From Polynucleobacter sp. MWH-Braz-FAM2G (GTDB taxonomy: Bacteria > Pseudomonadota > Gammaproteobacteria > Burkholderiales > Burkholderiaceae): DNA of 64,000 nucleotides. The first letter of the stretch is position 1. The number at the start of each line of letters is the position of its first letter. Under the pieces are notes generated by a model that saw nothing but the letters and a program-made list of their open reading frames with translations, searched no databases and had not been told where the DNA came from. A program made the position numbers and the translations under genes. Of the stretch, positions 53,500 to 62,781 are shown piece after piece. The DNA is taken from positions 1,695,424 through 1,759,423 of the forward strand of contig NZ_CP061300.1 in the NCBI RefSeq assembly GCF_018687635.1, in the 5' to 3' direction.

Positions 53500-54390
53500 T
53501 TAAGGCTTCAGAAAATGGCTATATAAATCAACAACCTTTTGAGGCTGATCCAGCATTAGCAAATGTGAGGCCTCGGGAATACCACGAGCACTTGCTTGTG
53601 GGAATCGCTTTTTCAAGGCTGGAAGCCCAGAAACATTGAAGATACCGTCTTGCTCACCCCAGAGAATGAAGGTTTTCCCACGATAAGTGGATCCGCCCAT
53701 GAGGACGGCATCATAGAAATTAACAATATCCCAAACCTGTTGATAGTGACGATTGTTATCCACATACTCCTTAATTAGTGAAGCGCTCACTGCGGAATCA
53801 ATTTGAGGGGGTTGATAAAAGAGCAAACTCATTTCCAAATTAAATTGGTCTTGATTGATCGGGATAAAAGGATTGATGCCATTGAAGATTGCATTCTTCA
53901 CTTGCGGGCTCCAGCCAATAACACCTAATGGCGCTCCTATGAATGCAAGCGATTTAATTTCATTCGGATACTGCATGGCATACATAGCTGCAATCGCACC
54001 ACCCATAGAGCTTCCCGCTATATGAGCTGAACCCATCTTAATAGCGCCTAAAAATTGATGTAATTTTTTTACTTGTGATTCCAATGGATAGACTGAAACA
54101 GGGTAATTGGAACTCGCACCATAGCCAGGCAAATCAGGAGCAATCACTTGATTACCTTGATTAGCTAAAGCACAAGCTACTTCCGTCCATTGCTCTTTTT
54201 GCGCAAACAAGCCATGCAATAACAGAACGGGTACACCTTTACCAACTTCCAGATAGTGAATAACGCCTTCATCAATTGCAATTTTTTTATCAACGGGAGT
54301 ACAAGCAATATTGCCGGACTGACCAAAGGCAGAGCTGCCAGAAATGAAAAAAATCAAACACAGTGCATATTGAATAATGAAGCGCATCAC
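53500..54390 (-). CDS. Exported alpha/beta hydrolase
   Basis: A 296-residue hydrolase with a signal peptide ending near SSAFGQ. Nucleophile elbow GSSMGGA, oxyanion segment LLHGLFAQKEQW, Asp in GEQDGIF and catalytic His in EASHLLML are all present. Substrate unknown. The start overlaps the OsmC-YcaO stop by four bases, so the two are co-translated although one is exported and the other cytosolic. Confidence 0.9.
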   Translation of the reverse strand: MMRFIIQYALCLIFFISGSSAFGQSGNIACTPVDKKIAIDEGVIHYLEVGKGVPVLLLHGLFAQKEQWTEVACALANQGNQVIAPDLPGYGASSNYPVSVYPLESQVKKLHQFLGAIKMGSAHIAGSSMGGAIAAMYAMQYPNEIKSLAFIGAPLGVIGWSPQVKNAIFNGINPFIPINQDQFNLEMSLLFYQPPQIDSAVSASLIKEYVDNNRHYQQVWDIVNFYDAVLMGGSTYRGKTFILWGEQDGIFNVSGLPALKKRFPQASARGIPEASHLLMLDQPQKVVDLYSHFLKP

Positions 54391-56594
54391 TTTCCTTTTT
54401 GCAAAGCTCGTAAGGCGCGAGCTTGGTGCAACTTTCTATAACTGTCGATCAAGCGATGATGCCTGTCAAGGCCTTCTAATTTCATACTAGTTGGCGTCAA
54501 TCCATAGAATCGAACACTGCCCTGAATGGAACCCAATATGGCATCCATTCTAGAGTCGCCAAACATGCGGCGAAAGTTCACCTCATAATCTGCCATATCT
54601 AGCTCCGAGTTCAAAGTAACCTCTAAAGCAGCGCTAAGGGCTTGATAAAACAATTTTCGATCCAGCGTATTGTCGTTGTACTGCAGAAAAGCCTCGACTA
54701 ATTCTTGCGCATCCTCAAATTTCTTTAATGCAAGATGAATAAGCAGCTTTAGTTCCAATACTGTGAGTTTCCCCCAAACCGTATTCTCATCGAACTCAAT
54801 ACCAATTAATGTCGCAATATCTCCAAACTCATCTAATTCGTTATTGTTCAGACGATCAAGCAAATCAGCAAGTTGCACATCATCTAGAGTAAATAAATTC
54901 AGGATATCTGAGCGAAATAAGAGCGCTTTGTTGGTGTTATCCCAAGCCAAATCTTCTACTGGGTATATTTCTGAATAGCCTGGCACCAGTATTCGGCAAG
55001 CGATCGCACCTAACTCGTCATATACCGCCACATATACCTCTTTTCCCATATCTTTCAGAATCCCAAATAAGGTTTCTGCTTCTTGGGCATTAGAGCTCTC
55101 ACCGCTGCCAGAGAAATCCCACTCAACAAATTCATAGTCTGACTGATTGCTAAAGAAGCGCCACGACACAATGCCGCTCGAATCAATGAAGTGCTCAACA
55201 AAGTTATTTGGCTCTGTTACGGCTTCACTCACAAAAGTAGGCGGCGGCAGATCATTCAGACCTTCCAAACTACGTCCTTGCAATAACTCAGTCAAACTTC
55301 GCTCTAGTGCAACCTCTAGGTTTGGATGGGCTCCAAAAGAAGCAAATACTCCGCCAGTGCGGGGATTCATTAAGGTGACACACATGACTGGGTATACACC
55401 GCCCAAAGATGCATCCTTTACCAGTACTGGAAAGCCCTGCTCCTCTAAACTCTCGATGCCAGCCAAAATACCAGGGTACTTAGCCAGCACCTCTCTTGGT
55501 ACATCTGGAAGAGCAATCTCATTCTCGAGTATTTCGCGTTTAACCGCCCTCTCAAATATTTCAGATAAACACTGCACTTGCGCTTCAGCTAATGTGTTGC
55601 CAGCACTCATACCATTACTGACAAATAAATTTTCGATGAGGTTTGATGGAAAGTACACCGTCTTGCCATCCGATTGGCGCACATATGGTAATGAGCAGAT
55701 ACCGCGTTGCGTATTCCCAGAATTCGTATCCACTAGATGCGATGCCCGCAACTCATCATCTGGGTTATAAATTTTCAGGCAGTATTCATCCAGAATTTCC
55801 GCTGGCAATGCATCTTTGGGTCCAGCCTTAAACCAGCGCTCATTGGGGTAATGCACAAAAGGGGCATTGGCAATATCCTCACCCCAGAATGCTCCAGCAT
55901 AAAAATGGTTATTACTGAGACGCTCAATGTATTCCCCCAAAGCAGACGCTAGAGCGCTCTCCTTCGTGGAGCCCTTACCATTGGTAAAACACATTGGCGA
56001 GTGAGCATCGCGAATATGCAAAGACCACACATTCGGTATGAGGTTGCGCCAAGAGGCTATCTCAATCTTGATTCCAATATTGGCCAACAATCCCGACATA
56101 TTGGCAATCGTTTGCTCCAGAGGTAGATCTTTGCCAAGAATATAGGTACTGATATCATCAGCTGGCTTCAAGTTTAATAAGGTCTGAGCATCCTCATCTA
56201 GATTATTGACAAGCTCAATAACAAACTCAGGCCCAGCTTGCACTACTTTTTTAACGGTGCAACGTTCGATCGAGCGCAATATCCCCTGACGATCCACAGC
56301 AGAGATATCTGCTGGCAACTCAACTTGAATCTTAAAAATTTGTTGGTAGCGATTTTCTGGATCAACAATATTATTTTGTGACAGACGAATATGTTCAGTA
56401 GAAATATTGCGAGTCTCGCAGTACAGCTTTACAAAGTAAGCGGCACATAAAGCAGAAGATGCCAGAAAATAATCAAATGGACCAGGCGCAGAACCATCAC
56501 CTTTATAACGGATGGGCTGGTCAGCGATCACAGTGAAGTCATCGAACTTCGCCTCAAGACGAAGCTTATCTAGAAAGTTGACCTTAATTTCCAT
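54387..56594 (-). CDS. OsmC domain / YcaO domain fusion protein
   Basis: A 735-residue cytosolic two-domain protein. Residues 1-130 are OsmC-like, with both reactive cysteines (ASSALCAAYF and IERCTVKK). The rest is a YcaO domain with ATP-binding motifs ALGEYIERLSN and QVQCLSEIFERA, as in ATP-dependent amide-backbone-activating enzymes and E. coli YcaO. The ATG at 56594 gives the family N-terminus MEIKVNFLDKL; an open frame to 56648 was rejected. No precursor peptide or TfuA/azoline partner lies nearby. Biological role uncertain. Confidence 0.92.
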   Translation of the reverse strand: MEIKVNFLDKLRLEAKFDDFTVIADQPIRYKGDGSAPGPFDYFLASSALCAAYFVKLYCETRNISTEHIRLSQNNIVDPENRYQQIFKIQVELPADISAVDRQGILRSIERCTVKKVVQAGPEFVIELVNNLDEDAQTLLNLKPADDISTYILGKDLPLEQTIANMSGLLANIGIKIEIASWRNLIPNVWSLHIRDAHSPMCFTNGKGSTKESALASALGEYIERLSNNHFYAGAFWGEDIANAPFVHYPNERWFKAGPKDALPAEILDEYCLKIYNPDDELRASHLVDTNSGNTQRGICSLPYVRQSDGKTVYFPSNLIENLFVSNGMSAGNTLAEAQVQCLSEIFERAVKREILENEIALPDVPREVLAKYPGILAGIESLEEQGFPVLVKDASLGGVYPVMCVTLMNPRTGGVFASFGAHPNLEVALERSLTELLQGRSLEGLNDLPPPTFVSEAVTEPNNFVEHFIDSSGIVSWRFFSNQSDYEFVEWDFSGSGESSNAQEAETLFGILKDMGKEVYVAVYDELGAIACRILVPGYSEIYPVEDLAWDNTNKALLFRSDILNLFTLDDVQLADLLDRLNNNELDEFGDIATLIGIEFDENTVWGKLTVLELKLLIHLALKKFEDAQELVEAFLQYNDNTLDRKLFYQALSAALEVTLNSELDMADYEVNFRRMFGDSRMDAILGSIQGSVRFYGLTPTSMKLEGLDRHHRLIDSYRKLHQARALRALQKGK

Positions 56595-56692
56595 TGAAAA
56601 AGTCCAAATGTGTACAAAAAGTGAATTGAGCACCATTATCCATCGCAATGCCCATCCAAGTCGGCTTCAAGATCAGCCTTGATGCCGACCTT

Positions 56693-58081
56693 TTAAATTT
56701 TGAAAATTTTTCCTGGATTCAGAATATTCTTTGGATCCAATGCCTTCTTAATTGATCTCATAAGTTCAATAGCACCTTCACCATGCTCATCGACTAGAAA
56801 ATTCATCTTATGTATGCCAACACCATGTTCACCAGTACAGGTTCCACCTAATTGCAATGCTCTGTGAACAATCCCGGAATTTAATCTTTCGGCTTCCTCT
56901 AAATCAGCGGGATTATTAGGGTCAATAGCCAATAGAACATGGTAATTTCCATCGCCCACGTGCCCAAGAATAGGCGCTTTTAACCAAGAGGCATCTAGTT
57001 CTTGCCTAGTTTCTGAAATACATTGCGCCAGTTTTGAAATCGGGACACAAACATCGGTATTAATAATTCGACAACCTGGCTGGAGCTGCAAGCAAGCAAA
57101 ATAGGCATTGTGTCTCGCATGCCATAATCGCGCCCTATCTTCTGGACGGGTTGCCCACTCAAAATCTAACCCTCCATTATTTTTGGCAATTTCTTGAGCA
57201 AATTCAGCCTGCTCTTTAAGCGACTGAGCAGACCCAACAAATTCAAAAAATAAAGTGGGCTTTTCAATCAAGGAAAGTTTGCTGTATTGGTTAATCGCTC
57301 TGATTGCCAATTCATCTACCAACTCCACCCGCGCCACCGGAATACCAGCCTGAATCACTTCAATAACAGCATTTACTGCCTCAGTAACATTTGCAAAACT
57401 GCAAATAGCCGCGGCAATATCTTCTGGGTGTGGATATATTTTTAAAGTGATCTCTGTAATGATTCCAAGAGTTCCCTCACTACCAACAAACAGACGCGTT
57501 AAATCATAGCCAGCGGAAGACTTTTTAGCCTGAGTCCCTGTCTTAATAATTTCTCCGGAAGCAGCCACCACCGTCAAGGCCAAGACATTCTCGCGCATCG
57601 TTCCATATCGAACTGCGTTAGTACCAGAGGCACGTGTGGCACACATCCCCCCCAGTGTTGCATCAGCCCCTGGATCTACTGGAAAAAAATAGCCTGTATC
57701 TTTTAGCTCAGCATTTAATTGCTTGCGCCTTACAGCAGGCTGTACAACTGCAAGCATATCCTCTGGATGAATGCTTAACACTTGATTCATGTTATTTAGA
57801 TCAAGGCAAACTCCACCCTGAATCGGCAACACATGACCTTCTAGCGAGGTTCCCGCCCCAAATGGAATGACCGGCACCTCATATAGACTGCAAAGCTTGA
57901 CTAGCATTGCCACCTCTTCAGTAGAGTTGGCAAAAACAACCGCCTGCGGTGGCAAAGTAGGATAAGAAGACTCATCACGCCCATGATGCTCAAGTACTGC
58001 AGGGGCAATGCTAAAACGATCGCCAAAGAGAGCTTTTAGCTCTTCTATAAAATCTTTAGGCAAAGCATGAAGATCACTCAT
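56693..58081 (-). CDS. FAD-binding oxidase, D-lactate/glycolate dehydrogenase type
   Basis: A 462-residue flavoprotein of the GlcD/Dld family. The FAD PP-loop is VIPFGAGTSLEGHVLP, with GGMCATRASGTNAVRYGTMRENVLAL in the PCMH domain and a C-terminal cap with LGHVGDGNYHVLL and GEHGVGIHKM, which carry the metal and substrate histidines. It oxidises D-2-hydroxy acids and delivers electrons to the quinone pool or cytochrome c. Monocistronic. Confidence 0.93.
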   Translation of the reverse strand: MSDLHALPKDFIEELKALFGDRFSIAPAVLEHHGRDESSYPTLPPQAVVFANSTEEVAMLVKLCSLYEVPVIPFGAGTSLEGHVLPIQGGVCLDLNNMNQVLSIHPEDMLAVVQPAVRRKQLNAELKDTGYFFPVDPGADATLGGMCATRASGTNAVRYGTMRENVLALTVVAASGEIIKTGTQAKKSSAGYDLTRLFVGSEGTLGIITEITLKIYPHPEDIAAAICSFANVTEAVNAVIEVIQAGIPVARVELVDELAIRAINQYSKLSLIEKPTLFFEFVGSAQSLKEQAEFAQEIAKNNGGLDFEWATRPEDRARLWHARHNAYFACLQLQPGCRIINTDVCVPISKLAQCISETRQELDASWLKAPILGHVGDGNYHVLLAIDPNNPADLEEAERLNSGIVHRALQLGGTCTGEHGVGIHKMNFLVDEHGEGAIELMRSIKKALDPKNILNPGKIFKI

Positions 58082-58132
58082 TGGCTGGTATGCAACTTAT
58101 TCTTACTAGATAAATTCTGAAAAACTTCAGGC

Positions 58133-59311
58133 TTAGCTAATTCCATAAAAATCTTTTGCGCCTTTGAGAAGCACATCAAATTCTTTCAGATTAGGCGTAT
58201 TGGGATTGCCACCTTCAATGAATGTGCCACCAATGACCCCGATATCTTGTGGAGCAGTATTAGCTAAACGTTTTGGGAATATGTAGAAGGAGCGTTTTGT
58301 TTTTTGGTTCGCCTCTGATTTGCCCTCACCAAAATAGACCAAAATCATGTAGTTCATATTTTTTGGATCTTGGTTTTTCAACATTATTAAATGGCCCTGA
58401 ACAGGGATTACCGCAGCATCGTTTGCCAGCTGACTAGATCCTAAGCCACTGCAATTAAATATAAATTTTTCTTTGACACCAGAAAACGAATTTATTTTTT
58501 GTTTAACGATCTGAATATTGTGGGCTTTCATATACTGGTTCAACTCACCCATTAGGGTTGCTGTATCCATATAGATGCCATCGTCATATGCAACCATTTT
58601 TCGTGTAGTGCCATTATCAAAATCTAACACTACCTCTTTAGCAGGCTGCATCACTTTACCTACATAAGGCTCTAATCCAGAATCTTCCCTATCATTGAAG
58701 TAGGTGGGAACTATTAATGCTCCGCCTTTAAAATCAGCATTCTTATTTTTTGCAATGCCATCATAAAAGCGATATGCATCAATCCCAATTTGGTCAATAG
58801 TAGCCTGCATATCAGGAGCATTGTCCATTGAGACCGGAGCTAGCAAGCCTCCAGCATTATGCGAAGTTAATGATTCCACCCTATCAGCATAAATAGTGAT
58901 GTTGTTATAACCTCGTTTATTTAAATCGTATGCTGTAAATAAGCCAATAACACCAGCACCAATAATCGCTATAGGCGTAGATTTATTTGATAACTCCTTG
59001 GCATATTGAGAATTAATCATCAAGGTATTGACATAGTTAGCCGAACCGGGCCCTAAAGTCCAACCACTACCACCATGCCCATAGTTATGGGCCACCACCT
59101 TATTTCCCACTTGCGCCACACTTAAGTTTGGTGAGCCATGACGCATTGGTCGATAGCACAAAATTTTCTGGCCCAAGTAAGCATCATCCAGATTAGGAGG
59201 AATGATCTTTCGTACGTCGATAGGATTGGCCGCTGGACTCTGATTGCTAGCTACTGCCGCCACCCCTGCCGCTGAAGTCTTCAAAAAACTACGACGAGAA
59301 AATTGAGTCAC
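58133..59311 (-). CDS. Tat-exported FAD-dependent oxidoreductase (DAAO-like)
   Basis: A 392-residue protein with a twin-arginine signal, SRRSFLKTSAAG, so it is exported folded with its FAD. The dinucleotide fold is IAIIGAGVIGLFTAYDLNKRGY, displaced to about residue 115 by an N-terminal stretch with HNYGHGGSGWT, which in normal D-amino-acid oxidases is near the C-terminus; the order looks permuted. C-terminal GGTFIEGGNPN matches DAAO loops. Substrate possibly a D-amino acid or amine. Single gene. Confidence 0.82.
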   Translation of the reverse strand: MTQFSRRSFLKTSAAGVAAVASNQSPAANPIDVRKIIPPNLDDAYLGQKILCYRPMRHGSPNLSVAQVGNKVVAHNYGHGGSGWTLGPGSANYVNTLMINSQYAKELSNKSTPIAIIGAGVIGLFTAYDLNKRGYNNITIYADRVESLTSHNAGGLLAPVSMDNAPDMQATIDQIGIDAYRFYDGIAKNKNADFKGGALIVPTYFNDREDSGLEPYVGKVMQPAKEVVLDFDNGTTRKMVAYDDGIYMDTATLMGELNQYMKAHNIQIVKQKINSFSGVKEKFIFNCSGLGSSQLANDAAVIPVQGHLIMLKNQDPKNMNYMILVYFGEGKSEANQKTKRSFYIFPKRLANTAPQDIGVIGGTFIEGGNPNTPNLKEFDVLLKGAKDFYGIS

Positions 59312-59416
59312 ATCCGCTCCTTAGATTGAAAGTAATCACAGCATATTGAAAAAATCACCTAACGCCAAGCGAAATATAAACAGAGCGCTGCCTTATAGAG
59401 CTTAATTCCCGCCGCT

Positions 59417-60118
59417 TTAATGTTCAGCCTTATTCAAATCAGCAGAATTATCTTTATCAAGGTTAGCTTTTAAATACTCAAGAGTATGAGGTAGATCTAG
59501 GTCCATTTGATCTAAGGGCTGCAACCAAATCGTTGCATCTTCGATTAAGCAGTCCAAAAGATGGCCGCCGTGCTTTTTATCTGAACTTAAAAAATGGAGG
59601 TGAAATCCTGGCACCGAAATGGAATGCATGAAATCGGGAGTCCAAAAACCAACTAATTGGCCAGTAATTTTTTCATACTGAAATTCTTGCTGATCCCCCG
59701 CTACATCAACCAAAGGACGATAAGCCTCTTGCCTAGGAACAGAGCGGGCACGCAGCTTAACAAACTCCCCCTCTATACGAATGGCATATATGAGGTTACT
59801 TGACAACATCGAGTTTGCAATCAATTGCTGCAACTCTTGGTAAGTACAACTTTTTGAAATGGGAAAAGATTGACTGGGCTTAAAGTGAGTTACGCACGCA
59901 TAAGGCGTCCCAATATTTAGATCAGGAATTAAGGCGGAGCCATCAGATTTCAATTGATAGAAAACTCCATCAACTAGCACCATTTCACCATCAAGATCAT
60001 TGAAAGTTCCCAAACCAAAATCGCCGTGGGCAAGAACCTGCTCTAGCGTTTTATCTTCTCGCAAAATGCCTTGCACCAATGCATTGACCGGAGAGGATAC
60101 ATATAAGGTATTAGACAT
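59417..60118 (-). CDS. budA: Acetolactate decarboxylase
   Basis: A 233-residue cytosolic enzyme converting 2-acetolactate to acetoin. Zinc ligands are visible in GFHLHFLSSDKKHGGHLLD, and the catalytic Glu and Arg regions in IRIEGEFVKLRARSVPRQ. The ATG at 60118 was taken over a TTG at 60124. No acetolactate synthase gene is nearby, so it may drain excess acetolactate from valine synthesis. It is last in a run with an Rrf2 regulator and an exonuclease-GIY-YIG gene (45-base gap). Confidence 0.9.
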   Translation of the reverse strand: MSNTLYVSSPVNALVQGILREDKTLEQVLAHGDFGLGTFNDLDGEMVLVDGVFYQLKSDGSALIPDLNIGTPYACVTHFKPSQSFPISKSCTYQELQQLIANSMLSSNLIYAIRIEGEFVKLRARSVPRQEAYRPLVDVAGDQQEFQYEKITGQLVGFWTPDFMHSISVPGFHLHFLSSDKKHGGHLLDCLIEDATIWLQPLDQMDLDLPHTLEYLKANLDKDNSADLNKAEH

Positions 60119-60163
60119 AAACAATAAAGCTTTTAAAAGATGGTTTGAAAAGATTCAGAAATA

Positions 60164-61591
60164 CTACTCTATATAAGCTTTCGGTTGCACAGTGAAATTT
60201 ATCACCTGATTTTTATAGGGTCCAGATATTGCCTTTTTGATAATTTTGTATATATCCAGATCAAATTCAGCTTCACCATGCTCTGCTAGCTCATAAAGCT
60301 CTGCTTCATTAACTGCAGTACCGAGATAACACCATTTATCAATCACAATCATCTCCTCACCCTCACGTATAGCGATAGCTCCAGAGTATGGCCAAACCTG
60401 AACTTTAAAAAAATTCATAGCAGTTTTTAACTGTAAGTTATGCGTCGTTATAGGTGTGAGACCAATACAGACTCCACTGCACTGCTTGACTTGATACCCA
60501 AAGCAAGATTTGCCTTCAATTCTTTTTTCTAGCCCTAGGAATGCCTCACATAAGCGGTACTTTTTTGCGATTGCTTTCAAATATGAGTTGGCATCTCGCT
60601 TACTGTAAAACAAGCCATATAAATTATCTTGCAAGCCTGGTGCCAAGTGATGGTGAGTCACAAGCATAGGCGTCAGCACACCAGACCCATCTTCTACCAA
60701 ACTCCAGGCGCATAAATCTTTTGATCTACGAAGCTTAATGTTCATTGAGGGCATACGCTCTTTAATGAGTTGAGATTCCAGAATTAAAGCACTCAACTCT
60801 CCAGCCGTTTCGATCCAATCAATATCACGAACTTGCTGAGACAACTTCATTTCCTTGCGTTGCGTTAAAGCGCCTTGAAAATGGCCCATCACTCTAGTGC
60901 GAAGCGAAACACTCTTACCAATATACAAAGGAGTTTTATTTTCTCCATAAAAAATGTAGCAGCCTGGCGCATCTGGTATTGCATCGATGAGGTCTTTATC
61001 TATGTTTGGAGGCAGACTAGAGTTTCCAATGAGTTGTTGAATTGCCTCATTTAATCTAGCCTCCCCAAACTTTGCTTCACAAACCCGCCAAAACTGCAGC
61101 AACAAATCCGCATCACCCAATGCCCGATGCCTTGCGGTAACCTTTAAGCAATGAGTCCGAATGAGTGTATCGAGATTGTGACGTGCTTGCTCTGGAAAAA
61201 GTAATCTCGAGAGTTTGACAGTACAGAGCACTTTGGGCTTGAACTCGATTCCCATCCTTTTAAAGGATGCTTTGATAAACCCATAATCAAAGCGGGCATT
61301 ATGAGCAACAAATATTTTTCCTTCGAGCTCCTTCTTTAATTCTTGTGCAAGATCAGCAAATGATGGCTGATCGCCCACCATGCAAGGTGTAATACCTGTA
61401 AGTCTTTGGATATTTTGTGGAATAAAGGTTTGCGGGTTAATTAATCTTTCCCACACATGAACTTGGTGATTGTCTAATGTTTTAATCCCAATTTCAGTGA
61501 TTCGATCCCGTTCAAAATGAGACCCTGTAGTTTCAATATCGACGAAAGCTAACGCTGGATAAGCATTAGACTTGTTATCCACACCGCTCAT
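60164..61591 (-). CDS. DnaQ-type exonuclease fused to GIY-YIG nuclease
   Basis: A 475-residue nuclease fusion. Residues 1-180 are a DEDDh 3'-5' exonuclease (FVDIETTGSHF, AHNARFDYGFI, HRALGDADLLLQ), residues 200-290 a GIY-YIG domain of UvrC/Cho type (GCYIFYGENKTPLYIGKS and SALILESQLIKERMPSMN), then an uncharacterised C-terminal part. Such fusions occur in Burkholderiales and actinobacteria and are thought to act in DNA repair. It is nine bases after the Rrf2 gene. Confidence 0.92.
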   Translation of the reverse strand: MSGVDNKSNAYPALAFVDIETTGSHFERDRITEIGIKTLDNHQVHVWERLINPQTFIPQNIQRLTGITPCMVGDQPSFADLAQELKKELEGKIFVAHNARFDYGFIKASFKRMGIEFKPKVLCTVKLSRLLFPEQARHNLDTLIRTHCLKVTARHRALGDADLLLQFWRVCEAKFGEARLNEAIQQLIGNSSLPPNIDKDLIDAIPDAPGCYIFYGENKTPLYIGKSVSLRTRVMGHFQGALTQRKEMKLSQQVRDIDWIETAGELSALILESQLIKERMPSMNIKLRRSKDLCAWSLVEDGSGVLTPMLVTHHHLAPGLQDNLYGLFYSKRDANSYLKAIAKKYRLCEAFLGLEKRIEGKSCFGYQVKQCSGVCIGLTPITTHNLQLKTAMNFFKVQVWPYSGAIAIREGEEMIVIDKWCYLGTAVNEAELYELAEHGEAEFDLDIYKIIKKAISGPYKNQVINFTVQPKAYIE

Positions 61592-61600
61592 TTAAATAAA

Positions 61601-62188
61601 TTAATTGGAAGAAGTAACTTGATTTAAATAATCAGCGAAACTAAAAACTGAGTTGGGTCCGCGCGGTACCTCATCGACCTTCTTAAAGGCTGTCTTCACC
61701 ACTTTTTGGGTCTCACCTTTAGCTAGTTTTACTTGTTTGGAATTCTCTGAATTCTGCCTAGATAAAGATGTAGTGCGTTCGGGCGCCGTCCGAATGTCGC
61801 TAAAACTCGGAATGCAATCCTTAATGGCAGAGGCTACCGTGGTTTGCGAGACATAATTCGTCATATATGATTCGAGAGACTGATATAACTCTTTAGCGAT
61901 ATCAGAAACTTCTACTTTTCTTTTTTTGATGGCATTCATCGCCAAAACAATATCTTTAATCATAATGATGCGAGGATCTTTGGAAAGTTGGTAACCACCT
62001 GTGCGCCCTTTTACCCCGATAACCAGTCCCGAGTCCCTTAGAGGTCGCAAAAGCAACTCGATACGACTTACCGATAAATGCAGTCTTTTTGCTATCTCCG
62101 GTGCAGGAACGAGGTTACCGTTGATTGAATGGCAGGCGATATCAACTAAAGTATTTAGCGCTACTTTGACTGCTCTAGTGACTTCCAT
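61601..62188 (-). CDS. Rrf2 family transcriptional regulator
   Basis: A 195-residue regulator, longer than the usual 150. The winged-helix start VKVALNTLVDIACHSINGN and EIAKRLHLSVSRIELLLRPLRDSGLV match Rrf2; GRTGGYQLSKDP is the wing. The three-cysteine cluster of IscR/NsrR is missing, so it does not look like an Fe-S sensor of that kind. A 50-residue basic, Ser/Thr-rich tail is unusual. It begins an operon with the exonuclease and budA. Confidence 0.85.
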   Translation of the reverse strand: MEVTRAVKVALNTLVDIACHSINGNLVPAPEIAKRLHLSVSRIELLLRPLRDSGLVIGVKGRTGGYQLSKDPRIIMIKDIVLAMNAIKKRKVEVSDIAKELYQSLESYMTNYVSQTTVASAIKDCIPSFSDIRTAPERTTSLSRQNSENSKQVKLAKGETQKVVKTAFKKVDEVPRGPNSVFSFADYLNQVTSSN

Positions 62189-62222
62189 AAATTACTTCCA
62201 CGATGACTTGGCATAACTGTTA

Positions 62223-62253
62223 GATTCAAACTAGTATGTAACTGATTCAAACT
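62223..62253. promoter_or_regulatory. Direct repeats between Rrf2 gene and divergent membrane gene
   Basis: GATTCAAACT occurs at 62223-62232 and 62244-62253, a 21-bp period that places both on the same DNA face. It lies between the divergent starts and may be the operator of the Rrf2 protein. Confidence 0.5.
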
Positions 62254-62289
62254 TTATGCTGTACCGCAATAATTAACCCTTTTTATACT

Positions 62290-62781
62290 ATGGTTGAAAT
62301 AGTGAGCTCCCAATACACCCTTGTGATTCGGCTATTGCGCCTACTAACAAGCTTGTTAACTGGGGGCATCATCGCTGAATCAATCAGCTGTTTGGCTACC
62401 TATTTTTTGATCAATGATTCTCAAGTAGCCGGCATGGTCAGCCACCTACTCATGCAGCATCTCTCGTACTATTTCTTAGGTAGCGCCTTTGTCATCTTGA
62501 GTCTGGGAAATATCTTAATTAAACGCGGAGAAAATTCGCTGCGAATGCTACGAATGCCTTCTCTGATCCTCATCTTAACGATTGCAGGAAGCAACTTCCT
62601 CTTAATACCTCGCATGGATTATTTACGAGAAACCGCCCTGCTAGATGGAATGCCAGTCATGCTCTCGCCCTTTGCGAACTACTTTCAAATCCTCAACAGT
62701 CTAGTTTTGCTATTCCTATTGATTCAAATTACCACTAGCATCTTATTGGCATGGCGCTTGTATAGACCCGAGTCAACCTAA
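62290..62781 (+). CDS. Hypothetical four-helix membrane protein
   Basis: A 163-residue protein with about four hydrophobic helices separated by short loops (IKRGENSLRMLRMP and IPRMDYLRETALLDGMP). I recognise no family with confidence; DUF4149-like topology is possible. It is divergent from Rrf2 and overlaps the end of the DUF2244 gene by nine bases, convergent. Possibly regulated with the Rrf2 operon. Confidence 0.7.
   Translation: MVEIVSSQYTLVIRLLRLLTSLLTGGIIAESISCLATYFLINDSQVAGMVSHLLMQHLSYYFLGSAFVILSLGNILIKRGENSLRMLRMPSLILILTIAGSNFLLIPRMDYLRETALLDGMPVMLSPFANYFQILNSLVLLFLLIQITTSILLAWRLYRPEST

Noticed and set aside
55147..55770. 207-codon plus-strand frame opposite the YcaO gene
   Set aside because: Antisense shadow; low-complexity Ser/Lys composition and no family match.
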